Notes under the pieces: generated by a model
Seen by the model: only the letters and a program-made list of their open reading frames with translations
Database searches by the model: none
What the model was told of the DNA's origin: nothing
Position numbers and translations under genes: made by a program
In this document: positions 19,043 through 27,419 of the stretch, piece by piece
Numbering within the stretch: position 1 is the first letter of the stretch
Layout: each line of letters starts with the position of its first letter
Assembly: GCA_944389075.1 (NCBI GenBank)
Contig: CALXLA010000057.1
Coordinates: 1-64,000, forward strand
Direction: 5' to 3'
Source of the DNA: an uncultured Spirochaetaceae bacterium
GTDB taxonomy: Bacteria; Spirochaetota; Spirochaetia; Sphaerochaetales; Sphaerochaetaceae
Length of the DNA stretch: 64,000 nucleotides

Positions 19043-19627
19043 ATGCGGATAAAGGGATCTATGCAGCACTCTGCAGAAACAATACAAAGACTTTCAAAAA
19101 TGCAATATGACACATTCCAGATGGGGAAAAAAATTGCACAGATAACCTGTGGCATAATCCTGATATACCTTGGATTGACCATGTCATCATCATTGCCAAT
19201 CGCTGCAATATGCATGCTTTTCGGATGTATTCTTTTCACAGGAACTAATATGCCTGCAAAGCACAGAGCTGATAAAATCATAAAGGCAATGGATGGGAAA
19301 TACCCTAAAACATCCTATATCTTCATGGATAATGCTTTTGAGATCTGTGCCGAAGAGCATGCAATCATCAGATATTCTGACCTTATTCACCTAGGGGAAG
19401 ATGCCGGATATCTATACCTGTATATAAGCAGAACAGCTGCTTATATGATTGATAAATCCACAATAAGCAGCCTTGAGGAAGTAATGGATAGAATCGCAAA
19501 TGCAACTGGCAAGGAATGGCTAAAAGCGAAAACTCTATCCTACTATAGCATCCCTGCCCTTATGAAACGTAAATTCGGAAACAGACGAAAACAGAATAGC
19601 TTATCCCTAGGAAATCACGACCGATAG
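19043..19627 (+). CDS. YcxB-like membrane protein
   Basis: The 194-residue protein has two adjacent membrane segments (about 30-48 and 52-70) followed by a YcxB-like domain (about 95-160) with AIIRYSDLIHLGEDAGYLYLYISRTAAYMIDK. The function of the family is unknown. Two starts are possible: ATG 19043, which lies 6 bases after an extended -10 (TGCTATCAT, 19028-19036), and ATG 19061, preceded by AAAGGG. It ends in TAG and overlaps the convergent lacM 3' end by 21 bases. Confidence 0.75.
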   Translation: MRIKGSMQHSAETIQRLSKMQYDTFQMGKKIAQITCGIILIYLGLTMSSSLPIAAICMLFGCILFTGTNMPAKHRADKIIKAMDGKYPKTSYIFMDNAFEICAEEHAIIRYSDLIHLGEDAGYLYLYISRTAAYMIDKSTISSLEEVMDRIANATGKEWLKAKTLSYYSIPALMKRKFGNRRKQNSLSLGNHDR

Positions 19628-20506
19628 CTCATAATTCCTTCCGGCATCAATCTGGCAGTCTTCCCTCACATCTGCGCCCCAGCTGTTTATGCCACCGACA
19701 CCACGGACTGCAGCAAAAAGCGAAAGAACTGATTTCTCTGAATACGGAAGCTCATCATGATGCCATGCGCTCTCAAGCTCCAAAGCTGTATATGGAAGAG
19801 CTGAGAATGCGAAATCGCTTCCTTTGATCTCAAGCAGAGACTCTCCTTTTCTGAGAATCACATCCTTTGTATGTATGTGCATGCCACATTCCTGGGGAAC
19901 CACATACTGAGGAACAGGAAGGCCATCCACGGAATAACGCCCTTCCGCAGCGTGGCATCTGTCAGGATATGTCTCCCCTTTCAGCCCTTCATACTCATAG
20001 CCATCAAGCGTGAACGGTATGATGAACCTGATTCCAAGAGCAGGAACAGACGGAAGGCTCTCATCCCCATGATAATAGTAGTCTGTCCTCATTCCGCTTT
20101 CAGTGACTGTATAGGAAATGATGGTTCTTGCTGCATCAGAGAATGATACCCTGTATTCAAAGATTATAGTCACTGACTTGGCATTCCTGTAATGAGAATC
20201 AATCAGCTTGTTGTTCGCAGGCGCTATTATCTCATCCTGACAGAACCCATGACCATCCACAGAGACGCTTATCCCACTGCATTCTGTAAACAGATCAGCT
20301 CCCATCCATACGCTTGATTTGTATGAGAAGCCGTTGCCTCTGTCATTGCATGTAGTCGCACGCCAGAAAAGAGGACGTACAGGCTTTGATATCCATTCAG
20401 TACCGTTCTTGCTAAGCGACTCAAGGCCGCCTTTTGCGTAAGAGAAGATATAAGATGCATCCTTTGCATGGACACCAAGGGTATAATCACCGAATACGAC
20501 GTTCAT
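19607..20506 (-). CDS. lacM: Beta-galactosidase small subunit (LacM type)
   Basis: The 299-residue protein corresponds to the C-terminal domain 5 of GH2 beta-galactosidases, with YIFSYAKGGLESL, PLFWRATTCNDRGNGF and a terminal region with AVRGVGGINSWG. In heterodimeric LacLM enzymes this small chain completes the active site of LacL. The gene starts inside the 3' end of lacL with a 20-base overlap, as is known for LacLM genes of lactic acid bacteria. It is the last gene of the feo-lac string. Confidence 0.92.
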   Translation of the reverse strand: MNVVFGDYTLGVHAKDASYIFSYAKGGLESLSKNGTEWISKPVRPLFWRATTCNDRGNGFSYKSSVWMGADLFTECSGISVSVDGHGFCQDEIIAPANNKLIDSHYRNAKSVTIIFEYRVSFSDAARTIISYTVTESGMRTDYYYHGDESLPSVPALGIRFIIPFTLDGYEYEGLKGETYPDRCHAAEGRYSVDGLPVPQYVVPQECGMHIHTKDVILRKGESLLEIKGSDFAFSALPYTALELESAWHHDELPYSEKSVLSLFAAVRGVGGINSWGADVREDCQIDAGRNYELSVVIS

Positions 20507-22448
20507 AGAAATATCTCACCTCCTCAAGTCCTGGCTTCTCGGTCCTGTCCGCAAACAATATGCCATCGCATGAGAACTCATAATCCGACGGCTTCTCGGA
20601 GAAATCGCCGCCATAGCGGAGGACTTCCTTGCCATCTGCTCTCTTTGTATAAAGGGCCTGATCTATGAAATCCCAGATCCATCCACCCTGATAGCCATCA
20701 AACTCATCTATAAGTGCATCGTAATCCTCAAAACCGCCAAGGCTGTTGCCCATCGAGTGCATATACTCACAGAGCAAAAACGGCTTTGAGCCATCCTGAT
20801 GGAAATATTCGCGTATCTCATCAGGAGATGCATACATCCTTGATTCCACATCACTGATCGAGGCCTTCAGTTCAGGACGATGGAACACACCCTCATAATG
20901 TACGAGTCTAGATGGATCCCTTTCCTTGAAGAAAGCATCCATCTCCCTTATGCACTCACCTGCATAGCTCTCATTGCCGAGTGACCAGAAGATGATGCTC
21001 GGATGGTTCTTGAATGTCTCATAGTTGCTTCTTGCTCTGTCCAGGACAATATCCTTCCAAGCAGGATCATCACCGGGGACATTCCAGCTTGGCTCCACTG
21101 CGCCCATCTTCTGCCACGAGCCATGCGATTCAAGATTGGTCTCAGCCATCACATAAATGCCTGCTTCATCGCACATGAAATAGAATGGGATGCTGTCAGG
21201 ATAATGGCATGTGCGTACGCTGTTGATATAGTTGCGCTTCATTATGCTGATATCCTCTTCCATCTCACGGAGGCTTATCGCGCGACCTGTATATGGGGAC
21301 CACTCATGGCGGTTCACGCCATTGATGATCAGCCTTTCGCCATTGAGATATATGACCTTATCTATGATTTCTATTCTCCTGAACCCTACTGGATACTCAA
21401 CAGTCTCGACTGTCTTATCATTCCTGAGTACCTCAAGCCGCAGCGTATAAAGATATGGATCCTTATTTGAATATGGCCTTACATCAAAGTCCTCTTCATC
21501 GAAGGCAATACCAGAATCTGCACCGCATCTCTTCTCATAAAGCACATTGCCTTCAGCATCAGATAATGATGCACTAACCTCATAAAGCTGGAAGCTATCG
21601 GTTGCGGAAAGCTTGAGGGAGAGCGAGAATCTGCCATTGCCGGATGCAGAAACCTTGACATCTTTCCTATCCTTATGACCAGAGAACATGGATTTAAGCT
21701 TGTTCAGGAAGCCTTTCTTCTCTTCATGAGCAGGTTCCTCAGCCTGCTTTTCAGGAAGGAGCGTGCTTCTGATATCAATATCATCGATATGGCATTCAGG
21801 CTTTGCATAGATATATACGGGACGGAAGATGCCTGAGAACCTGAAGAAGTCCTGATCCTCGATATAAGCGGCCTTCGTCCTCTTGAAGACCTCGACCGCA
21901 AGCCTGTTGCCTGTATCCCTCACATAGTTTGTGATATCGAACTCAGCCGATGTGAATGAATCCTCGGAGTATCCTATGAATTCACCATTCAGGTAGAGAT
22001 TCATTGCCTGCTCAACACCCTCAAAGACGATGAACAGCCTGTTGCCTCTCAGACGCTCATCAATATCGAAATACCTGACATATGAGATGACTGCATTCGT
22101 CTTCACGGGAACCATAGGCGGCCTGAGCATCTCTATTCCTTCCCATGGATACTGCGTGTTTATGTACTGGATCTTCCCAAGCCCCTGAAGCTCTGCATGC
22201 CCGGGGACCTTGAGCTTATGGAACTCATCAGATCTGAAATCCAGCCTATAGAAGTCCCTTTCCCTATTCTCTATGTCCTCTGTGTACAAAGCATCCCATA
22301 CACCGCAGAGGTCCTGATAGAAGCTGCTTTCCTTTTCCGCGAAACCGCGCTTATGCCTGTGATCTGAATGGGCAGGCATCCTGTTAATCTGGAAAACCGA
22401 TGGATCCGAAAGATAGCTATCCACTCTCCTCTCCTTCTCTTCATTCAT
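20487..22448 (-). CDS. lacL: Beta-galactosidase large subunit (LacL type, GH2)
   Basis: From the ATG at 22448 the protein has 653 residues. It shows the GH2 order of sugar-binding, immunoglobulin-like and TIM-barrel domains. The acid/base Glu lies in WSLGNESYAG (E493) and the nucleophile in LLCEYMHSMGN (E561). It hydrolyses terminal beta-galactosides with LacM. The ATG at 22448 shares its A with the TGA of the upstream Cys-rich gene (TGATG); an ATG 21 bases upstream is an alternative. An unusual charged insert of about 35 residues (QAEEPAHEEKKGFLNKLKSM and on) interrupts the domain after the first sandwich. No signal peptide, so cytoplasmic. Confidence 0.93.
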   Translation of the reverse strand: MNEEKERRVDSYLSDPSVFQINRMPAHSDHRHKRGFAEKESSFYQDLCGVWDALYTEDIENRERDFYRLDFRSDEFHKLKVPGHAELQGLGKIQYINTQYPWEGIEMLRPPMVPVKTNAVISYVRYFDIDERLRGNRLFIVFEGVEQAMNLYLNGEFIGYSEDSFTSAEFDITNYVRDTGNRLAVEVFKRTKAAYIEDQDFFRFSGIFRPVYIYAKPECHIDDIDIRSTLLPEKQAEEPAHEEKKGFLNKLKSMFSGHKDRKDVKVSASGNGRFSLSLKLSATDSFQLYEVSASLSDAEGNVLYEKRCGADSGIAFDEEDFDVRPYSNKDPYLYTLRLEVLRNDKTVETVEYPVGFRRIEIIDKVIYLNGERLIINGVNRHEWSPYTGRAISLREMEEDISIMKRNYINSVRTCHYPDSIPFYFMCDEAGIYVMAETNLESHGSWQKMGAVEPSWNVPGDDPAWKDIVLDRARSNYETFKNHPSIIFWSLGNESYAGECIREMDAFFKERDPSRLVHYEGVFHRPELKASISDVESRMYASPDEIREYFHQDGSKPFLLCEYMHSMGNSLGGFEDYDALIDEFDGYQGGWIWDFIDQALYTKRADGKEVLRYGGDFSEKPSDYEFSCDGILFADRTEKPGLEEVRYFYERRIR

Positions 22449-22579
22449 CAATGAGAGCACTTGCCGCATCCGCCTCTGAGAGGACAGGATGTACAGTGAT
22501 TCCGTCTTTTTAGAACACTCCTTACAGCTAAGGCAGAAGCAATGACAAGAATTGTAATCAGTACTGCTGTAGCAATCAT
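22448..22579 (-). CDS. FeoB-associated Cys-rich membrane protein
   Basis: A 43-residue protein with one N-terminal membrane helix (about 2-21), a basic KRR stop-transfer, and a C-terminal cluster of cysteines (CTSCPLRGGCGKC). This is the pattern of the small FeoB-associated Cys-rich family that follows feoB in many anaerobes; its role in Fe(II) uptake is not settled. Its ATG overlaps the feoB stop by 4 bases (ATGA), which fixes the start despite a longer upstream frame. Its stop is coupled to lacL. Confidence 0.85.
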   Translation of the reverse strand: MIATAVLITILVIASALAVRSVLKRRNHCTSCPLRGGCGKCSH

Positions 22580-24621
22580 ACGAAAAGCATCGCCACCTGA
22601 TAGACTGCGAATGTGACTATCCACGCAACCGCAAGCTGGAAGAATGCCGCACCCGCCATCCATTTCCAGCTTCCCGACTCCTTCTTCATTGTAGCAAGAG
22701 CAGCTGCACAAGGGATATAGAGAAGGCAGAATACCATCAGGCAGAATGCATTGAGAGGACCGAAGCCTATCGATGCAAGGGATGATGAGAATGCTGACAT
22801 TCCTTCAGGAGATGCTGTATTGACTATCCCGAAAAGGATCGCACAGCTCGATACGACGACCTCCTTTGCTGAAATACCGGCAATCAATGCTACAGCTATC
22901 TGCCAGAATCCAAGTCCGATAGGAGCGAAGAACGGTGCAAGGACCTTTCCGATATATGCCCCGAAGCTTTCCGACATATCACTGACAAGGCCATCAGGTC
23001 CGAAGTTCAGCACAGCCCAGATGATTATAGTCGCGAGGAATATGGTGGTACCTGCTTTACCAAGATAATCCTTGACCTTCTCCCATACATAGATTGCCAC
23101 TGTATGGGCATCAGGCATCTTGTATTCCGGAAGCTCTATCATGAGGTAGTTGACGCTTGTCTTTCTATCCGCGATATGAAGAAGCGCTGTTATCGCGATG
23201 GCGACGGCAATACCGATCAGATACATCGAGTATGCGACAATCATCGCATTATCAGGAAAGAACATCTCCGAGAAAAGTATGTAGATCGTAAGACGGGCAT
23301 TGCAGCTCATGAACGGAGTCACGAGCATGACCTTGAGCCTGTCCCTGCGGTTCTCAAGCGCTCGAGATGCCATGATTGCAGGTACAGTGCATCCAAAACC
23401 AAGAAGCATCGGGATGAATGCCTTGCCGGAAAGTCCCAGCCTGCTCATGATTCCTTCCATGACATAAGCTACCCTTGCCATATATCCGCTGTCTTCCAGA
23501 AGCGCAAGGCAGAGAAAGAGTATCAGGATATTCGGCAGGAATGTGATTATCGTCCCCACTCCAGCAATGACCCCATCAACAGCAAGGGATGCAAGGACAG
23601 GATCTGCCCCCGCTTTGCCAAGGCCTGATGATGCTGCATTGGAAATCCAGTCGATTCCCAGCTCCAGGAAACCCTTGATCCAGTCACCTACTGTGAATGT
23701 GAGGAAGAATGTGATGGCCATTATGCCAAGGAAGACAGGTATGCCCCAGATTTTATCAGTAAGGACCTTGTCGACTTTATCGGTAAACACATCCCTGCTT
23801 TCCTTGTGCAGCAGTACCTCGTGGATTATCTCCTCGATGAAATCATATTTCTGATTGATGATCTCTGATTCGAAATCGGAGCCATCTGAGCGCAATGGGA
23901 CATCGAGAGGATACTTTTCCTTGATCTCATTATCGCCTTCAAGAAGTTTCAGCGCATGCCATCTGTAATTACGGATATCAGGATATTTCTCCTTCAGCGC
24001 CTTGATTACGATATCGATCCTGTCTTCCATCTCATCGGAATACACCATTGCGAATTCGCTGTGATGGTTATGCTGATGATGCGAGACCCCATCGTGCTGA
24101 TGGATAAGAGCATCAGGATGCATGCTGTCCTTGTGATGGATTGCCGCATGGAGAAGGACATCAAGCCCCCTTCTCTTCCTTGCTGATACCGGGATGACAG
24201 GGATGCCAAGCATTTCCGGAAGTCGGTGGAGGTCTATCTCCATTCCTCTCTTCTCCACGATATCCATCATATTAAGCGCCATCACCACAGGCTTGCCAAG
24301 CTCAAGAAGCTGCAGCGTGAGATACAACCCCCGCTCAAGAGCAGAAGCATCGACGACATTGATTATCACATCAACTTCATCACTGAGTATGAAGTTCCTG
24401 GAAACAGTTTCCTCCATTGTATATGAAGTAAGGCTGTAAGTTCCCGGAAGATCCACGAGATGAATCAGCATATCATGCCTTTTGATTGCTCCCTCTACCT
24501 TCTCCACAGTCACGCCAGGCCAGTTCGCGACCTTGAGATTCGCTCCTGTGAATGCATTGAAAAGCGTTGTCTTTCCGCAGTTTGGATTGCCAATGAATCC
24601 GATGGTCATCTCAGAGGACAT
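22576..24621 (-). CDS. feoB: Ferrous iron transporter FeoB
   Basis: The 681-residue inner-membrane Fe(II) transporter has an N-terminal G domain with G1 GNPNCGKT (11-18), G3 DLPGTYSL and G4 NMMD, followed by the membrane core with two Gate-like repeats (LGFGCTVPAIMASRA; GISAKEVVVSS). The start is ATG 24621, preceded by AAGGAGG at 7 bases and overlapping the feoA stop (TGATG). A His-rich loop HQHDGVSHHQHNHH (about 165-180) lies between the G domain and the membrane part, unusual for the family and possibly metal-binding. Confidence 0.96.
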   Translation of the reverse strand: MSSEMTIGFIGNPNCGKTTLFNAFTGANLKVANWPGVTVEKVEGAIKRHDMLIHLVDLPGTYSLTSYTMEETVSRNFILSDEVDVIINVVDASALERGLYLTLQLLELGKPVVMALNMMDIVEKRGMEIDLHRLPEMLGIPVIPVSARKRRGLDVLLHAAIHHKDSMHPDALIHQHDGVSHHQHNHHSEFAMVYSDEMEDRIDIVIKALKEKYPDIRNYRWHALKLLEGDNEIKEKYPLDVPLRSDGSDFESEIINQKYDFIEEIIHEVLLHKESRDVFTDKVDKVLTDKIWGIPVFLGIMAITFFLTFTVGDWIKGFLELGIDWISNAASSGLGKAGADPVLASLAVDGVIAGVGTIITFLPNILILFLCLALLEDSGYMARVAYVMEGIMSRLGLSGKAFIPMLLGFGCTVPAIMASRALENRRDRLKVMLVTPFMSCNARLTIYILFSEMFFPDNAMIVAYSMYLIGIAVAIAITALLHIADRKTSVNYLMIELPEYKMPDAHTVAIYVWEKVKDYLGKAGTTIFLATIIIWAVLNFGPDGLVSDMSESFGAYIGKVLAPFFAPIGLGFWQIAVALIAGISAKEVVVSSCAILFGIVNTASPEGMSAFSSSLASIGFGPLNAFCLMVFCLLYIPCAAALATMKKESGSWKWMAGAAFFQLAVAWIVTFAVYQVAMLFV

Positions 24622-24848
24622 CAGGCAGCCTCCTTCGATATATCGATATTCGCCGTGATATTGCACCCAAGTGCGAACCTCGTTCCCCTCAGCCTGATGA
24701 TCATGATTCCCTTTCCTTTGCGGTTTATTATCTCTATCGAAGTGCCTTCCGTCATTCCCAGAGCCTCAAGCCTGCGCTCAAGCTGGAATGGAAGGCTGAT
24801 GGCTTTCACGATATATGACTTACCAATCTCTGCATCCTTCAGTTTCAT
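24621..24848 (-). CDS. feoA: Ferrous iron transport accessory protein FeoA
   Basis: The 75-residue SH3-like protein matches FeoA in length and pattern (LERRLEALGMTEGT, IMIIRLRGTRFALG). It is a small cytoplasmic partner needed for FeoB activity. It is first in the string feoA-feoB-Cys-rich-lacL-lacM. GGGG lies about 6 bases before the ATG. I could not identify a convincing Fur or DtxR box in the 209 bases upstream. Confidence 0.94.
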   Translation of the reverse strand: MKLKDAEIGKSYIVKAISLPFQLERRLEALGMTEGTSIEIINRKGKGIMIIRLRGTRFALGCNITANIDISKEAA

Positions 24849-25023
24849 ACTATACCCCTGCTACGGCATTCTATCGCTTTCTTCCGAATATTTCACTAGT
24901 GATAGTCAGCAGAGCTTCAGCCTCAAACGTCGATACCCGTTGGAGAAAGGCTAAAGGCATCAGCAAGATTATCGTTAATCCATAATATTCCATTGTAATT
25001 CTTGCAGCAAATATATTTTTCAG

Positions 25024-25060
25024 TTGTCAGCATCCCATTTGATGTTAACATTAATCTATG
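25024..25060 (+). promoter_or_regulatory. Promoter of the LacI-type regulator gene, likely leaderless
   Basis: TTGTCA (25024-25029), a 16-base spacer, and an extended -10 TGTTAACAT (25043-25051) place the transcription start at or next to the ATG at 25058. There is no Shine-Dalgarno sequence. The 10-base palindrome ATGTTAACAT (25042-25051) covers the -10 and could be an autoregulatory operator. Confidence 0.6.
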
Positions 25061-25960
25061 AGGGCTAAGCTTAAGACCATTGCAGAAGCAACAGGTTTCT
25101 CGATAAATACAGTATCGAGAGTCCTCAGGAATGACCGCCGGATCAGCGAGAAAACGAGCAGGATCATAAAAAGCAAAGCTGATGAGCTCGGCTATATTCC
25201 CGATGCGATCGCATCAAGCATGCGCAGCCCGAATACGAGAACAATTGGTGTTGTCAGCGCAGATTCTTCGAATCCTTTCTTCAGCGAAGTCATAAAGGGA
25301 ATAAGCGAGAAAGCCGACGAGCTCGGCTATCAGATGCTGATTGGCAACACAGAGGAAAGCTTTGAGAAAGAAGAGCATCTGATCAAGCTGTTCCTGTCAC
25401 GCAAGGTCGATGGACTGATAATAATGCCTGCATACAATACTTCGGAACATCATATTGCATTCTATGCATCCCTTCCCGTTCCCTTTGTATTCGCGGGCAG
25501 ATACATCGACGGCTTTGCCAGCCACAGCATTCTGCACTGTGACGAAGATGGAGAGAGGGATGTGTTCAGATATCTTATAGGACAGGGACATCGCAGCATA
25601 CTCTACCTTTCAGGTCCTGAATGCATCAGCAATACGATAGAACGCGACAAAGGGATGATGGAAGCTTACAGGGAAGCCGGCCTCGATATCGACCAGAGGC
25701 TGATTTTCCATCTTCCAGGCCATATGGAGGATGGATATCAGGCAGTCAACAACGCAATAAACAAGAGCCTGGAATTCTCAGCAGTCGCATGTTTCAACGA
25801 TATTGTCGCAATGGGAGTCATGAAAAGCCTTTCGGAGAATGACCTTTCGATACCGGATGATGTCGAAGTCATCGGATATGACAACCTGATGTTCTCCCAG
25901 TTCATGAATCCTTCCCTTTCCACAGTCGATGTGCCAAAGCATAAATTGGGATATGCATAG
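25058..25960 (+). CDS. LacI-family transcriptional regulator, truncated by in-frame TAG
   Basis: The 300-residue product has an N-terminal LacI helix-turn-helix (MRAKLKTIAEATGFSINTVSRV) and a periplasmic-binding-like sensor domain (TIGVVSADSSNPFFSEV; VEVIGYDNLMFSQFMNPSLSTV). The family norm is about 330-340. Reading stops at TAG (25958-25960), but the same frame continues with 33 residues of typical LacI C-terminus up to TAA at 26060-26062. The gene is either a recent nonsense mutant or read through. It sits 23 bases (from the TAA) before an ABC sugar transporter and is its likely repressor. Confidence 0.85.
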   Translation: MRAKLKTIAEATGFSINTVSRVLRNDRRISEKTSRIIKSKADELGYIPDAIASSMRSPNTRTIGVVSADSSNPFFSEVIKGISEKADELGYQMLIGNTEESFEKEEHLIKLFLSRKVDGLIIMPAYNTSEHHIAFYASLPVPFVFAGRYIDGFASHSILHCDEDGERDVFRYLIGQGHRSILYLSGPECISNTIERDKGMMEAYREAGLDIDQRLIFHLPGHMEDGYQAVNNAINKSLEFSAVACFNDIVAMGVMKSLSENDLSIPDDVEVIGYDNLMFSQFMNPSLSTVDVPKHKLGYA

Positions 25961-26062
25961 ATGGAAATACTTGAGAAGCATATTTCGGATCCGGATATGG
26001 AGTACAGGATGGAGAATCTTCCGGTCAGGCTGATTTTCCGCGACAGTACCCTTAGAAGATAA
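25961..26062 (+). pseudogene. Severed C-terminus of the LacI regulator
   Basis: In the same frame as the upstream regulator, after its TAG, 33 codons read MEILEKHISDPDMEY then an ENLPVRLIFRDST ending. This is the expected last helix and strand of a LacI core domain. It has no ribosome-binding site of its own that would suggest a separate gene. Confidence 0.8.
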
Positions 26063-26085
26063 ATTCATCAAAAGGAGGAAAAAAG

Positions 26086-27348
26086 ATGAAGAGAAAACTC
26101 ATGGCAATCATAGCCTTGATCGCAGTCGGAACACTGCTATTCGCATCAGCTCCACAGGAAGCAAGTACAGGAGAAGGACCTGTAGAACTGAAGTTCTGGT
26201 CACTCTTCACAGGAGGTGACGGCGCATTCTTCGATGCGATGATAGAAGAGTTCAACGCATCGCAGGATGAAATCCACATGACCAATGATATGGTCAAGTT
26301 CGATGACTACTATACGAAGCTCACAACTGCCCTTGCAGCCGGAAATGCTCCAGACGTCATCGTCCTTCATCAGGCAAGACTTATAAACTATGTGCCTTCA
26401 GGAGTGCTTCTGCCTCTTGATGAATATGTGTCTGATGAGATGCTTTCCGATTTCCAGACAGCACCTCTCGAAGCTTGCCGGATGGATGGGAAGCTGTACG
26501 CAATACCATTCGATGTCCATCCGATAGTCATGTATACCAACACTTCTCTTCTTGAGGAAGCCGGTATAGATAAGATTCCGGAGACTGCAGAGGAATTCAC
26601 AGCAGCGGCAAAAGCTGTCAAGGAGGCAACCGGACAGTGGGGATCGCTGATTGACAATACGACAGGAACCTACAAAGCCTACACGCTGACGCGTCTGTTC
26701 GTCTCTCTTGTAAACCAGCAAGGCGGTTCGATGCTGACAGAGGACATGAGCGCAGCAGCATTCAATAATGAATATGGCTACAATGCCCTTGTGTGGCTGC
26801 AGAGTCTTGTCAATGAAGAAGCTGTGAATCCAAATGAGCTTGACTATGATGCTGCCATGAATATGTTCAAGCTGGGTGAAGGCGCATTCTATTTCAATGG
26901 CGTATGGGCAACTGGCACTCTTGAGCAGACAGAAGGTCTTGAATTCGCCGCAAGTCCGCTTCCTGCCTTCATGGGAGAAAGCGCTGCATGGACTGATTCC
27001 CACACATTCGCAATACCTGTGCAGAAAAACCAGGATCCAGCGAAAGTGGAAGCTGCGATAAAGTTCATCGACTGGATGACCGGGAATGCACATCTCTGGG
27101 CGAAGGCCGGCAACATCCCGACAAGGAACAGCGTACTTGAGGGAGAGGAATTCAATGCACTTCCATACAGAGCAGATTATGCGGCAGCTGTATCATCTGT
27201 CGTAGCGAATCCTCCGACAGCGGCATGGGGAGAGATCTATGAGACTCTCAGCGACCTTCTTGAGGCAGCTGTGACAAAGAATCTCGATCCTCAGACATCC
27301 CTCGACGGAATGGAAGCTACAGTAAATGAGATAATCAGCCGCTATTGA
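26086..27348 (+). CDS. ABC sugar transporter substrate-binding protein (family 1)
   Basis: The 420-residue protein has a signal peptide (MKRKLMAIIALIAVGTLLFA) and a mature MalE/UgpB-like fold: VELKFWSLFTGGDG, a TALAAGNAPDVIVLH motif and AWTDSHTFAIPVQKNQDPAK. It binds an oligosaccharide or glycan fragment in the periplasm. AAAAGGAGGAAAAAAG before the ATG is a strong ribosome-binding site. A hairpin (27354-27373) directly follows its stop and separates it from the permease genes. The substrate is probably that of the neighbouring glycosidases. Confidence 0.93.
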   Translation: MKRKLMAIIALIAVGTLLFASAPQEASTGEGPVELKFWSLFTGGDGAFFDAMIEEFNASQDEIHMTNDMVKFDDYYTKLTTALAAGNAPDVIVLHQARLINYVPSGVLLPLDEYVSDEMLSDFQTAPLEACRMDGKLYAIPFDVHPIVMYTNTSLLEEAGIDKIPETAEEFTAAAKAVKEATGQWGSLIDNTTGTYKAYTLTRLFVSLVNQQGGSMLTEDMSAAAFNNEYGYNALVWLQSLVNEEAVNPNELDYDAAMNMFKLGEGAFYFNGVWATGTLEQTEGLEFAASPLPAFMGESAAWTDSHTFAIPVQKNQDPAKVEAAIKFIDWMTGNAHLWAKAGNIPTRNSVLEGEEFNALPYRADYAAAVSSVVANPPTAAWGEIYETLSDLLEAAVTKNLDPQTSLDGMEATVNEIISRY

Positions 27349-27353
27349 CTGAA

Positions 27354-27373
27354 GCTCCCCCTTAGCGGGGAGC
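27354..27373 (+). promoter_or_regulatory. Intra-operon hairpin between binding-protein and permease genes
   Basis: GCTCCCC (27354-27360) and GGGGAGC (27367-27373) form a GC-rich stem with a 6-base loop, 6 bases after the binding-protein stop codon. No T-tract follows. It is likely a stabiliser or attenuator giving higher levels of the binding protein. Confidence 0.65.
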
Positions 27374-27419
27374 GATGCTCAGAGTCCCTGCGGGGATTGT
27401 GGGGATCAGAGGAGGTTAT

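Noticed and set aside
22580-22711. N-terminal extension of the FeoB-associated protein (87 residues)
   Set aside because: The extension is read inside feoB in another frame; the ATGA overlap with the feoB stop gives a 43-residue protein typical of the family.
24849-25057. Fur or DtxR box upstream of feoA
   Set aside because: I saw AT-rich words but nothing close enough to a 19-base Fur or DtxR consensus to report.
25958-25960. TAG as a recoded sense codon
   Set aside because: Several other genes in the window end properly at TAG, so genome-wide recoding is unlikely; a point mutation is simpler.
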